A DNA stretch of 64,000 bases, from positions 10,407,501 through 10,471,500 of the forward strand of contig JAYKKT010000079.1 in NCBI GenBank assembly GCA_036023115.1, in the 5' to 3' direction. This document shows positions 33,101-45,100 of the stretch, one piece after another (position 1 is the stretch's first letter; the number at the start of each line of letters is the position of its first letter). The notes below the pieces were generated by a model. It was not told the origin of the DNA, searched no databases, and saw only the letters and a list, made by a program, of their open reading frames with translations. Both the position numbers and the translations under genes were made by a program. Origin of the DNA: Brasenia schreberi. Lineage: Eukaryota; Streptophyta; Magnoliopsida; Nymphaeales; Cabombaceae.

Positions 33101-36100
33101 ACCACTCATCCATCTCAACATCTTCATTTCTGTCACAGACATCTTTTGTACATGTTGATGATTATCTGCCGAGCACTCAGAACCATAAAACATGACATGC
33201 CTAATTGCTGCTCTATAATATTTACCTTTTAACTTTAATGGTATCTTCTTATCACAAAGAATACATGATGCTCCTCTCCATTTTAACCAACCAACATTAA
33301 TTCTATGCGTAACATCTCCATCAATTCTTCTATCACTCTGAAAAATTGACCCTAGGTATTTAAAACTTTCCTTTTGAGGGATGCAATGTGTGTTAATTTT
33401 AATTTCTATGTCCTCTGAGGTAACCAAATAATCAAACTTACATTCCATATATTCTCTCTTTTTTCTACGAAGTCGGAGGCCTTTGCTTTCTAATGTTTCT
33501 CTCCATAGTTCCAATTTTCTATTAACTTTTTCCTTAGACTCCTCCACTAATACAATGTCATCTGCAAATAACATACACCAAGGTACTTCATCTTGAATAT
33601 GTTTTATTAACTCATCAATCACCATTATAAATAAGTATGGACTTAAAGTTGATCCTTGATGTAACCCAATATTAACTTCAAAGAAGTTTGTCATTCCTTC
33701 ATGAGTCCTCACACATGTTTTTATACCATCATACATGTCTCTTATAAGGTTAATATATGTCAATGGGATACCTCTTTTTTCCAAAGTTCTCCAAAGAACC
33801 TCCCTCGGTACTCTATCATAAGCTTTTTCTAGATGAATAAATATCATGTGAAGGTCTTTCTTTTTTGCTCTAAAATGTTCCTTAAGACGTCTCAAAAGGT
33901 GAACCGCTTCAAGTGTAGATCTGCCTGGCATGAATCCAAATTGTTTCTTTGTTGTACTTGATACTTGTCTTAACCTACGTTCGATAATTCTTTTCCACAA
34001 TTTCATAGTATGGCTCATTAACTTGATACCTCAATAATTCGCACAATTTTGAATGTCTCCCTTGTTTTTATATATGGGTATAAGTGTACTTGCTCTCCAT
34101 TCCTCGGGCATCTTTTGGTTTTTCCATATTTCATTAAATAGTCTTGTGAGCCAAGTGATTCCTATTTCTCCTAGTATTTTCCAAACTTCTATAGGAATAT
34201 TATCTGGTCCTACCGATTTATCACCCTTCATATGTTTAAGAGCCTCTTTGACTTCATTCTTTTGAATAAGTCGGTAGAAATTGTGGTTTATATACTTTTC
34301 TGATTTGGCTAACTCTCCTAAGCTAATGCTAACATCTTTATTTTCATTAAAAAGCTTATAAAAGTAGCTTTTCCATCTATTTCTTATATCATCATTTACC
34401 ACAAAATTTTTTTCATCATCGTCTTTAATGCATCTAACATAATTAAGATCTTTAGTTTTCTTATCTCTAGCCCTAGCTATCCTAAAAATATCTCTCTCAC
34501 CCTCTTTTGAGTTGAGTTTTTTTATATAAATCCTCTCAAATTTTAGCTTTTTCTTTACTCACGGCCTTTTTCGCTTCTTTCTTTACTTTCTTATAAGCCT
34601 CTAAAGTTTCACTAGTTTTCTTAGGATAATGTAATTTGTAACATGGCCTCTTTGCCTTGATTTTATTTTGTACTACTTCACTCCACCACCAAGCTTCTTT
34701 TTGTGCCGGTACACCGTACACCTTCCTTAGATACACCTAACACATCTTTTGCCACTTTCCTAATATGTATAGCCATATTGTTCCACATATCATAGGGTAT
34801 ACCAACATAATTCCAAACATCTCCTTGAAGGACTTTCTATTTAAATATATCTTCTTTCTCGCTTTTGAGGTTCCATAATTTAGTCCGAATAGCTCGATGC
34901 ACTCTTTTCTTCTTTGTCCATTTTTTTTATTTGTAAATCTATAACTAAAAGTCGATGTTGGGTGGTTAAGCTTTCTCCTGAAATTACCTTGCAATCTTTA
35001 CAACACGCTCTATCTTTCTTTCTACAAATAAAGTAATCAATTTGTGTTTGTGATAAGCCACTCTTATAAGCAATTAAATGTTCATCTCGTTTTTTAAAGA
35101 TTGTATTGACTATCAAGAGATCAAATGCCATAGCAAAATTTAAAATCTCCCTACCTTCCTCATTTATATCCCCAAAACCAAAGTTTCTATGAATACCTTG
35201 ATATCCTAATGCCTCTTTATCAATATGTCCATTTAAGTCTCATCCTAAACAAATCATCTCCCTTTGTGGAATCTTTTGAATCACCTTATCTAACTCTTCC
35301 CAAAACGCTGTCTTTATACTATCTTCTAGTCCTACTTGGGGTGCGTAAGCACAAACCATATTCAAAACCTCTACTCCTAACACTAATTTCAACGTCATGA
35401 TTTGGTCACCATATCGTTGTATGTCTACTACACTATCTTGTAAATCTTTATTTATGATAATACCAACTCCGTTTCGAGCTTTTTCTTTACCTGAGTACCA
35501 TAATTTAAAATTGTATCCTCTATCTCCTTTGCTTTTTCTCCAACCCATTTTGTCTCTTGTAAACATAGAATATGAATCTTTCTCCGAATCACAGTATCTA
35601 CCACCTCCATTAGCTTACCGGATAATATTTCGATATTCCAAGAACCAATACGAATCTTATTATCTAGGACTAGCTTCTTTATCCCCCGCATCCATCCATA
35701 ATCAAAATGCGGAGACCCTCTCTACAAGTTATTCACTATATTCGGGCAGCAATGTAGCAGGACTAACTTCTTTACCCACACCCGTCCATGATGTGGAAAC
35801 CCTCTCTGCAATTGATTCACTACATTCGGACGGTAATGTAGCGGGACCAACTGAGATTTAAATATCCTTATAAAATTGAAGGACTTGTATTGTAGACTAA
35901 GCTATAGTCAATTGTTTCTTTCAAATATTTTATTACTCAATGAATATCATGCCAGTGATCTTTACTTGTACTGCTTGTATATCAACTCAATATACCCACT
36001 ATACGTGCAATATCAGGTCTAGTATATATCATAACATAAATAAAAAATCAATGATTTTAGCATATTCTAACTATGCTATGGGACATCCTTTGTTTCGTAT

Positions 36101-39100
36101 CAATTTAATATTTACATTAAATGGAGAAGAGATGGTATAAACTCCGCCCATGTAAGGGATCACCCTTGCATTGCCGGTCCCAAGCCCGGATAAAGGAGGA
36201 GGGTTGTGTTAGGCTTCCGACAGCCAGCGTAAAACTTCGTCAGATTTCTACAACATGGATTACAAAAATTATGAGCATTGCTTTGGGGCGTCCCCGCCTA
36301 ACGACGTGCTGCAGAGCCCGAATGCAGTAAGAAGTAAGCAAGGGCCACTACATTTTCGCCCGAATGTAGTGAATCAATTGCAGAGAGGGTTCCCACATTA
36401 TGGACGGGTGTGGGTAAAGAAGTTAGTCCCGCTACATTGCTGCCCGAATATAGTGAATAACTTGTAGAGAGGGTCTCCGCATTTTGATTATGGATGGATG
36501 CGGGGGATAAGGAAGCTAGTCCTAGATAATAAGATTCGTATTGGTTCTTGGAATATCGGAATATTATCCGGTAAGCTAATGGAGGTGGTAGATACTGTGA
36601 TTCGGAGAAAGATTCATATTCTATGTTTACAAGAGACAAAATGGGTTGGAGAAAAAGCAAAGGAGATAGAGGATACAGGTTTTAAATTATGGTACTCAGG
36701 TAAAGAAAATGCCCGAAACGGAGTTGGTATTATCATAAATAAAGATTTAAAGGAGAGTGTAGTAGACATACAACGATATGGTGACCGAATCATGACATTG
36801 AAATTAGTGTTAGGAGCAGAGGTTTTGAATATAGTTTATGCTTACACACCCCAAGTAGGACTAGAAGATAGTATAAAGACAGTTTTTTGGGAAGAGTTAG
36901 ATAAGGTGTTTCAAAAGATTCCACAAAGGGAGATGATTTGTTTAGGAGGAGATTTAAATGGACATGTCGGTAAAGAGGCATTAGGATATCAAGGGATTCA
37001 TGGAAACTTTGGTTATGGGGATATAAACGAGGAAGGTAGGGAGATTTTAAATTTTGCTATGTCATTTGATCTCTTTATAGTCAATACAATCTTCAAAAAA
37101 CGAGATGAACATTTAATTACTTATAAGAGTGGCTTATCACAAACACAAATTGATTACTTTATTTGTAGAAAAAAAGATAGAGCGTGTTGTAAAGATTGTA
37201 AGGTAATTCCAGGAGAAAGCTTAACCACCCAACATCGACTTTTAGTTATGGATTTATAAATAAAAAAATGAACAAAGAAGAAAAGAGTGCATCGAGCTAT
37301 TCGGACTAAATGGTGGAACCTCAAAAGCGAGAAAGAAGATATATTTAAACAGAAAGTCCTTCAAGGAGATTTTTGGAATTATGTTGGCACACCCTCTGAT
37401 ATGTGGAACAATATGGCTATACATATTAGGAAAGTGGCGAAAGATGTGTTAGGGGTATCTAAGGGAGGTGTACCGGCACAAAAAGAAGCTTGGTGGTGGA
37501 GTGAAGTAGTACAAAATAAAATCAAGGCAAAGAGGGCATGTTACAAATTACATTATGCTAAGAAAACTAGTGAAACTTTAGAAGCTTATAAGAAAGCAAA
37601 GAAGGAAGCAAAAAAGGCCGTTAGTGAAGCAAAAGCTAAGATTTGGGAGGACTTATATAAAAAACTCAACTCAAAAGAGGGTGAAAGAGATATTTTTAGG
37701 ATAGCTAGGGCTAGAGATAAGAAAACTAAAGATTTTAGTTATGTTAGATGCATAAAAGACGAGGATGAAAAAATTCTAGTGGCAAATGATAATATAAGAA
37801 ATAGATGGAAAAACTATTTTTATAATCTTTTTAATGAAAATAAAGATGTTAGTATTAGTTTAGGAGATTTAGCCAAGTCAGAAAAGTATATAAACCAGAA
37901 TTTCTACCGACGTATTCAAAAGAATGAAGTCAAAGAGACTCTTAAACATATGAAGAGTGGTAAATCGGTAGGACCAGATAATATTCCTATAGAAGTTTGG
38001 AAAATACTAGGAGAAATAGGAATCACTTGGCTCACAAGACTATTTAATGAAATATGGAAAAACCAAAAGATGCCCGAGGAATGGAGAGCAAGTACACTTA
38101 TACCCATATATAAGAACAAGGGAGACATTTAAAATTGTGCGAATTATCGAGGTATCAAGTTAATGAGTCATACTATGAAATTATGGGAAAGAATTATCGA
38201 ACGTAGGTTAAGACAAGTATCAAGTACAACAGAGAACCAATTTGGATTTATGCCAGATAGATCTACTATTGAAGCGATTCACCTTTTGAGACGTCATATG
38301 GAACATTTTAGAGCAAAAAAGAAAGACCTTCACATGATATTTATTGATCTAGAAAAAGCTTATGATAGAGTACCGAGGGAGGTTCTTTGGAGAACTTTGG
38401 AAAAAAGAGGTATCCCATTGACATATATTAACCTTATAAGAGACATGTATGATGGTATAAAAACATGTGTGAGGACTCATGAAGGAATGACAAACTTCTT
38501 TGAAGTTAATATTGGGTTACATCAAGGATCAACTTTAAGTCCATACTTATTTATAATGGTGATTGATGAGTTAATAAAACATATTCAAGATGAAGTACCT
38601 TGGTGTATGTTATTTGCAGATGACATTGTATTAGTGGAGGAGTCTAAGGAAAAAGTTAATAGAAAATTGGAACTATGGAGAGAAACATTAGAAAGCAAAG
38701 GCCTCCGACTTCGTAGAAAAAAGAGAGAATATATGGAATGTAAGTTTGATTATTTGGTTACCTCAGAGGACATAGAAATTAAAATTAACACACATTGCAT
38801 CCCTCAAAAGGAAAGTTTTAAATACCTAGGGTCAATTTTTCAGAGTGATAGAAGAATTGATGGAGATGTTACGCATAGAATTAATGCTGGTTGGTTAAAA
38901 TGGAGAGGAGCATCAGGTATTCTTTGTGATAAGAAGATACCATTAAAATTAAAAGGTAAATATTATAGAGCAGCAATTAGGCCTGTCATGTTTTATGGTT
39001 CTGAGTGTTGGGCAGTTAATCATCAACATGTACAAAAGATGTCTGTGACAGAAATGAAGATGTTGAGATGGATGAGTGGTCATACAAGAAAAGACCGTAT

Positions 39101-42100
39101 ACATAATGAGGTTATTAGAAACAAATTAGGAGTAGCACCAATAGAGGATAAAATGAGAGAACATCGTTTAAGATGGTTTGGACATATAGAAAGAAGATCA
39201 AAAGAAGAAACTGTAAGAAGGTTAGAAAAACTAAATTTGGAAAGTATTAAAAGAGGTAGAGGACGACCACAAAAGTGTTGGAAAGATACAATAAAGAATG
39301 ATCTAGTTTATTGGGAGTTAACTGCTAACATGGCACACGATAGGGATCTGTGGAAACAAAGAATCCATGTAGCCGACCCCGTCTAGTATGGGAAAAGGCT
39401 TAGTTGTTGTTGTTGTTGTTGTGGAGAAGAGATGGTATAACAATCAAAATAATCATTTTTTATAACTTTTTCAATACAATGAGATTGTGTAAATCCTATA
39501 TTGTTTCCTTCTCTTGTTATCTTAATACCTAGAATTACGTTTGCTTCTATCATGTCTTTCATATCAAAATTGCTAGATTAAAACTTTTGATATTTTCAAC
39601 TTCTTTTAAATCAGTAAAAAAATGAACATGTCAACATATAAAAAAATCAAACAACCCTTTTTATTATAAAATTTGTTATAAACATATTTGTTTGATTTAT
39701 TTATTTTGAAACTATTTATAAGAACAACATGATCAAATACCATTGCTTAAGAGCTTTCTTTAAACTATACAAGGACTTATTAATGTGCAAACTTTATGTT
39801 TTTGTCTTGGTACAACAATTCCTTTAGGTTGTGTTAGGCTTCCAACACCCTTGCATTGCTGGTCTATGTGAAGTGCATTACACAAAATTGATAAGTTCTA
39901 AAAGTTTGCCAGTATTGAACATGTACAAACAGCAAAGTACGTCCATGTAAGGGGTCACCCTTGCATTGCCGGTCCCAAGCTCAGATAAAGGAGGAGAGTT
40001 GTGTTAGGCTTCCGACAACCAGCGTAAAACTTCGTTAGATTTTTATAACATGGATTACAAAAATTATGAGCATTGCTTTGGGGCGTTCTCGCCTAGCGAC
40101 GTGTTGGAGAGCCCGAATGTAATAATAAGTAAGCAAGGGCCACTACATTTTCGCCTAAATATAGTGAATCAATTGCAGAGAGGGTTCCCAAATCATGGAC
40201 GGGTGTGGGTAAAGAAGTTAGTCCCGCTACATTGCCGTCCGAATGTAGTGAATAATTTTCAGAGAGGGTCTCCGCATTTTGAATATGGACGGATGCGGGG
40301 GTAAGGAAGCTAGTCCTAGATAATAAGATTCGTATTGGTTCTTGGAATATCGGAACATTATCTGCTAAGCTAATGGAGGTGGTAGATACTATGATTCGGA
40401 GAAAGATTCATATTCTATGTTTATAAGAGACAAAATGGGTTGGAGAAAAAGCAAAGGAGATAGAGGATACATGTTTTAAATTATGGTACTCTGGTAAAGA
40501 AAATGCTCGAAACAAAGTTGGTATTATCATAAATAAAGATTTAAAGGATAGTGTAGTAGACATACAATGATATGGTGACCGAATCATGACGTTGAAATTA
40601 ATATTAGGAGCAGAGGTTTTGAATATAGTTTGTGCTTACACACTCCAAGTAGGACTAGAAGATAGTATAAAGACAGCTTTTTGAGAAGAGTTAGATAAGG
40701 TGATTCAAAAGATTCCACAAAGGGAGATGATTTGTTTAGGATGAGACTTAAATGAACATATTGATAAAGAGGCATTAGGATATCAAGGTATTCATGGAAA
40801 CTTTGGTTTTGGGGATATAAATGAGGAAGGTAGGGAGATTTTTAATTTTGCTATGGCATTTGATCTCTTTATAGTCAATACAATCTTTAGAAAACGAGAT
40901 GAACATTTAATTGCTTATAAGAGTGGCTTATCATTACTTTATTTGTAGAAAGAAAGATAGAGCGTGTTGTAAAGATTGCAAAGTAATTTCAGGAGAAAGC
41001 TTAACCACCCAACATCGACTTTTAGTTATGGATTTATAAATAAAAAAATGGACAAAGAAGAAAAGAGTGCATCGAGCTATTCAGACTAAATGGTGGAACC
41101 TCAAAAGCGAGAAAGAAGATATATTTAAATAGAAAGTCCTTCAAGGAGATGTTTGGAATTATGTTGGTACACCCTGTGATATGTGGAACAATATGGGTAT
41201 ACATATTAGGAAAATGGCGAAAGATGTGTTAGGTGTATCTAAGGGAGGTGTACCAGCACAAAAAGAAGCTTGGTGGTGGAGTGAAGTAGTACAAAATAAA
41301 ATCAAGGCAAAGAGGCCATGTTACAAATTACATTATGCTAAGAAAACTAGTGAAACTTTAGAGGCTTATAAGAAAGTAAAGAAAGAAGCGAAAAAGGCCG
41401 TGAGTGAAGTAAAAGCTAAAATTTGGGAGGATTTATATAAAAAACTCAACTCAAAAGAGGGTGAAAGAGATATTTTTAGGATAGCTAGGGCTAGAGATAA
41501 GAAAACTAAAGATCTTAATTATGTTAGATGCATTAAAGACGAGGATGAAAAAATTCTAGTGGTAAATGATGATATAAGAAATAGATGGAAAAACTATTTT
41601 TATAAGCTTTTTAATAAAAATAAAGATGTTAGTATTAGCTTAGGATAGTTAGCCAAATCAGAAAAGTATATATACCACAATTTCTACCGACGTATTCAAA
41701 AGAATGAAGTCAAAGAGGCTCTTAAACATATGAAGGGTGGTAAATCGGTAGGACCGGATAATATTCCTATAGAAGTTTGAAAAATACTAGGAGAAATAAG
41801 AATCACTTTGCTCACAAGACTATTTAATGAAATATGGAAAAACCAAAAGATGCCCGAGGAATGGAGAGCAAGTACACTTATACCCATATATAAGAACAAA
41901 GGAGACATTCAAAATTATGCGAATTATCGAGGTATCAAGTTAATGAGCCATACTATGAAATTGTGAAAAAGAATTATCGAACGTAGGTTAAGAGAAGTAT
42001 CAAGTAAAATAGAGAACCAATTTGGATTTATGCCAGGCAGATCTATACTTGAAGCGATTCACCTTTTGAGACGTCTTATGGAACACTTTAGAGCAGAAAA

Positions 42101-45100
42101 GAAAGACCTTCACATGATATTTATTGATCTAGAAAAAGCTTATGATAGGGTACCTAGGGAGGTTCTTTGAAGAACTTTGGAAAAAAGAGGTATCCCATTG
42201 ACATATATTAACTTTATAAGAGACATGTATGATGGTGCAAAAACATGTGTGAGGACTCATGAAGGAATGACAAACTTCTTTGAAGTTAATATTGGGTTAT
42301 ATCAAGGATCAAGTTTAAGTCCATACTTATTTATAATGGTGATTGATGAGCTAACAAAACATATTCAAGATGAAGTACCTTGGTGTATGTTATTTGCAAA
42401 TGACATTGTATTAGTGGAGGAGTTTAAGGAAAAAGTTAATAGAAAATTAGAACTATAGAGAGAAACATTAGAAAACAAAGGCCTCCGACTTCGTAGAAGA
42501 AAGACAAAATATATGGAATGTAAGTTTAATCATTTGGTTACCTCGGAGAAAAGAGAAATTAAAATTGGCACACATTGCATCCCCCAAAAGGAAAGTTTTA
42601 AATACCTAGGATCAATTTTTTAGTGTGATGGAAGAATTGATGGAGATGTTACACAGAATTAATGCTGGTTGGTTAAAATGGAGAGGAGCATTAGGTATTC
42701 TTTGTGATAAGAAGATACCATTAAAGTTAAAAGGTAAATATTATAGAGCAACAATTAGGCCTGCCATGTTTTATGGTTATGAGTGTTCGGCAGTTAATCA
42801 TCAGCACGTAGAAAAGATGTCTGTGACAGAAATGAAGATGTTGAGATGGATGAGTGTTCATACTAGAAAAGACTGTATACATAATGAGGTTATTAGAAAC
42901 AAATTAGGAGTGGCACCAATGGAGGATAAAATGAGAGAATATCGTTTAAGATGGTTTGAACATATAGAAAGAAGATCAAAAGAAGAACGAAAGAACCAGT
43001 AAGAAGGTATGTAAAACTAAATTTGGAAAGTATTAAAAGAGGTAGAGGACGACCACAAAAGTGTTGGAAAGAAACAATAAAGAATGATGTAGGTTATTGT
43101 GAGTTAACTGCTAACATGGCACACGATAGGGATATGTGGAAACAAAGAATCCATGTAGCCAACCCCGTCTAGTATGGGAAAAGGCTTTGTTGTTGTTGTA
43201 CAACAATTCCTTTAGGTTGTTTCATATACACCTCGTCTAATTCACCATTTAATTATAGCTATTCTAGCCATCGGTTTCTATATATCAAAATAATTACTTC
43301 CTTTTGAGAAAAACCCCTAGCAAGAAGCTTAGTTTTAAATGTATCAGTTGTTTCATCAATTTTTTTTCTTTTTGAAAATCCATTTACAAGCAATTGCTTT
43401 AGAACCGGATGGCTTCCATCCAAAATGTCAAGTCAAAATACTTCATAGTCTCTTGATAAGTCTCGAGATCACTTTTTGTGTTATAACAAAATGACATAAT
43501 TGCGTCAAAAGTTCATTTAGCTAGAAAAATATGGCAATCCAGTTCAAAGGTTTTTACCTTTTGCTTAGTCTACGCATTGGACTCTCTATATTAGTATATT
43601 ATCATTATTAGTTCTAACATTTTTTAGATCATCATGTTCATTTTTATGAACATGTCTTGTAGATCTAAGAATTAAAGTAAATCTATTTTCTTGAAAAATA
43701 ATATCTCTTGATTCTATTACTATATTAATAAAATATGAGTTTGATTCAATTATAATGAACTATACGACTTACCCAAGAAGATAGATTCAATTTCTTTTTT
43801 ACCCAATTTCTTTTTTGGGTTCCAAAACTTTTACAATAGCCTTACAACTCCAGATTTTAAAAAAGTTTAGGTTAGGCCTTCTTTTATTATAGAGTTCATA
43901 TGGGATAATCGAGTTACTTTTATTAGTAACTCTATTTAAAATAAAACAAGCGGTTAATAATTGTTGAAGATTAAGTTGAAGATCAAGATTAATTTATGTT
44001 TTCGTTATGTATTTGAGTTTAGATTAGTTTGTCTTTGTTATGTATTTGAGTTTATGTCATAAGTAGTTTGGGTCCCAATGGATCAAACTCTGATCCATTG
44101 GGAATCGGGTAAAGTTAGTCACTAATTGGGGGTATTTAGGTCATTTAAGTTAGATCGGTGTTCTATATATACTTAAGTATGTAGTTAGGGTTTGTGGGTT
44201 GAAAAAAAGAAATTCTGAGAGGATGCGGCAACCATCTGGGCATCGGATCTCTATTTGCAATCTCTATTTAATTTATCATTTTTTGTTATTGCTAAGCTCT
44301 TTGAAGATGCAATACAACATGGTATCAGAGCATTTCCTGTGAAGACATGGCTCTCATGGCATGAAAATCAGTCCTTGATTAAAGTTTTTTTATTGTTGTG
44401 ATGTTGCTGCCACCACATGGATTAAGATGTGCAGATTAATATACCTTGAAGTCCTTACGGGGAGGACATACAAACTATGAAACAATCTTGATATCAAGAT
44501 GTGGATGACATCCTGATGTGGAAGACAACTTGCGTAATGTTTAAAGCTCAAATATCAAGAATTTGTAAGATTCCTATGCCGTCAACAATCATATTAATAT
44601 CAAATATGAAACAATCTTGATATCAAGATGTGGATGACATCCGATGTGGAAGACAACTTGCGTAATGTTCAAAGCTCAAATATCAAGAATTTGTAAGATT
44701 CCTATGCCGTTAACAATCAGATTAATATCAAATTTTGTTTACATCAACGTTGATCTCTGAAGATCATGTTCTACCCATGTGGAATTCTTGGTTGTTTCAA
44801 GCTATTGGTAATCACGTGCAATTCTGAACACAATTGCACATTAGTTCTGAAGCTGCTACATTCTTTTTCGTTTACCCAATCAACACTTATTTAGAAATTA
44901 CCTATTAAAGTGAAGAAAAAACAAATCTATTAAAAGAAGTAAGTGGACACATCTGGAAATAATAGACAGAAATAAGATAGCAGATGGTTGCGACAACAAT
45001 TCCTCAGACAAGGGCGAGGCTTTTCAAATCACAAATCTGAAGTTAGATGGAAAGAACTATCTTCAATGGACTAGATCCATCGAACTGGCTGTGATGGCAA

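Larger units (their letters stand above)
32787..35846 (-). mobile_element. LINE A (RTE type)
   Basis: Flanked by an 18-bp TSD with one mismatch. The tail is caacaacaacaacaa on the + strand. It is 5'-truncated in the leader and retains a hairpin-bearing leader unit, a frameshifted endonuclease (35691-34880), linker (34880-34536) and RT. The final 400 codons of RT are open. It lies head to head with LINE B, about 290 bp away, forming a large inverted repeat. Confidence 0.88.
36141..39421 (+). mobile_element. LINE B, full-length RTE-type LINE
   Basis: 3281 bp between perfect 19-bp TSDs. It has the longest leader in the window, beginning actccgcccatgtaaggg, then a coding frame and a tail of TTG repeats (agttgttgttgttgttgttg). 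It serves here as the reference copy for the family. The leader includes two tandem hairpin units (36343-36500). The short tail, single protein and total length suit the RTE clade. Confidence 0.9.

Noticed and set aside
34053..34265. Small frames opposite the LINE RT and endonuclease regions (also 5015-5206, 35209-35400, 36790-36981, 37916-38128, 40584-40775, 41696-41908, 52249-52461)
   Set aside because: They recur at the same place in every LINE copy because the LINE coding strand is conserved. They are antisense shadows.
36298..36660. Repeated 120-150 codon antisense frame across LINE leaders (also at 35397-35861)
   Set aside because: Conserved between A and B only because the leader and endonuclease start are conserved. 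No start, family or function supports a protein.
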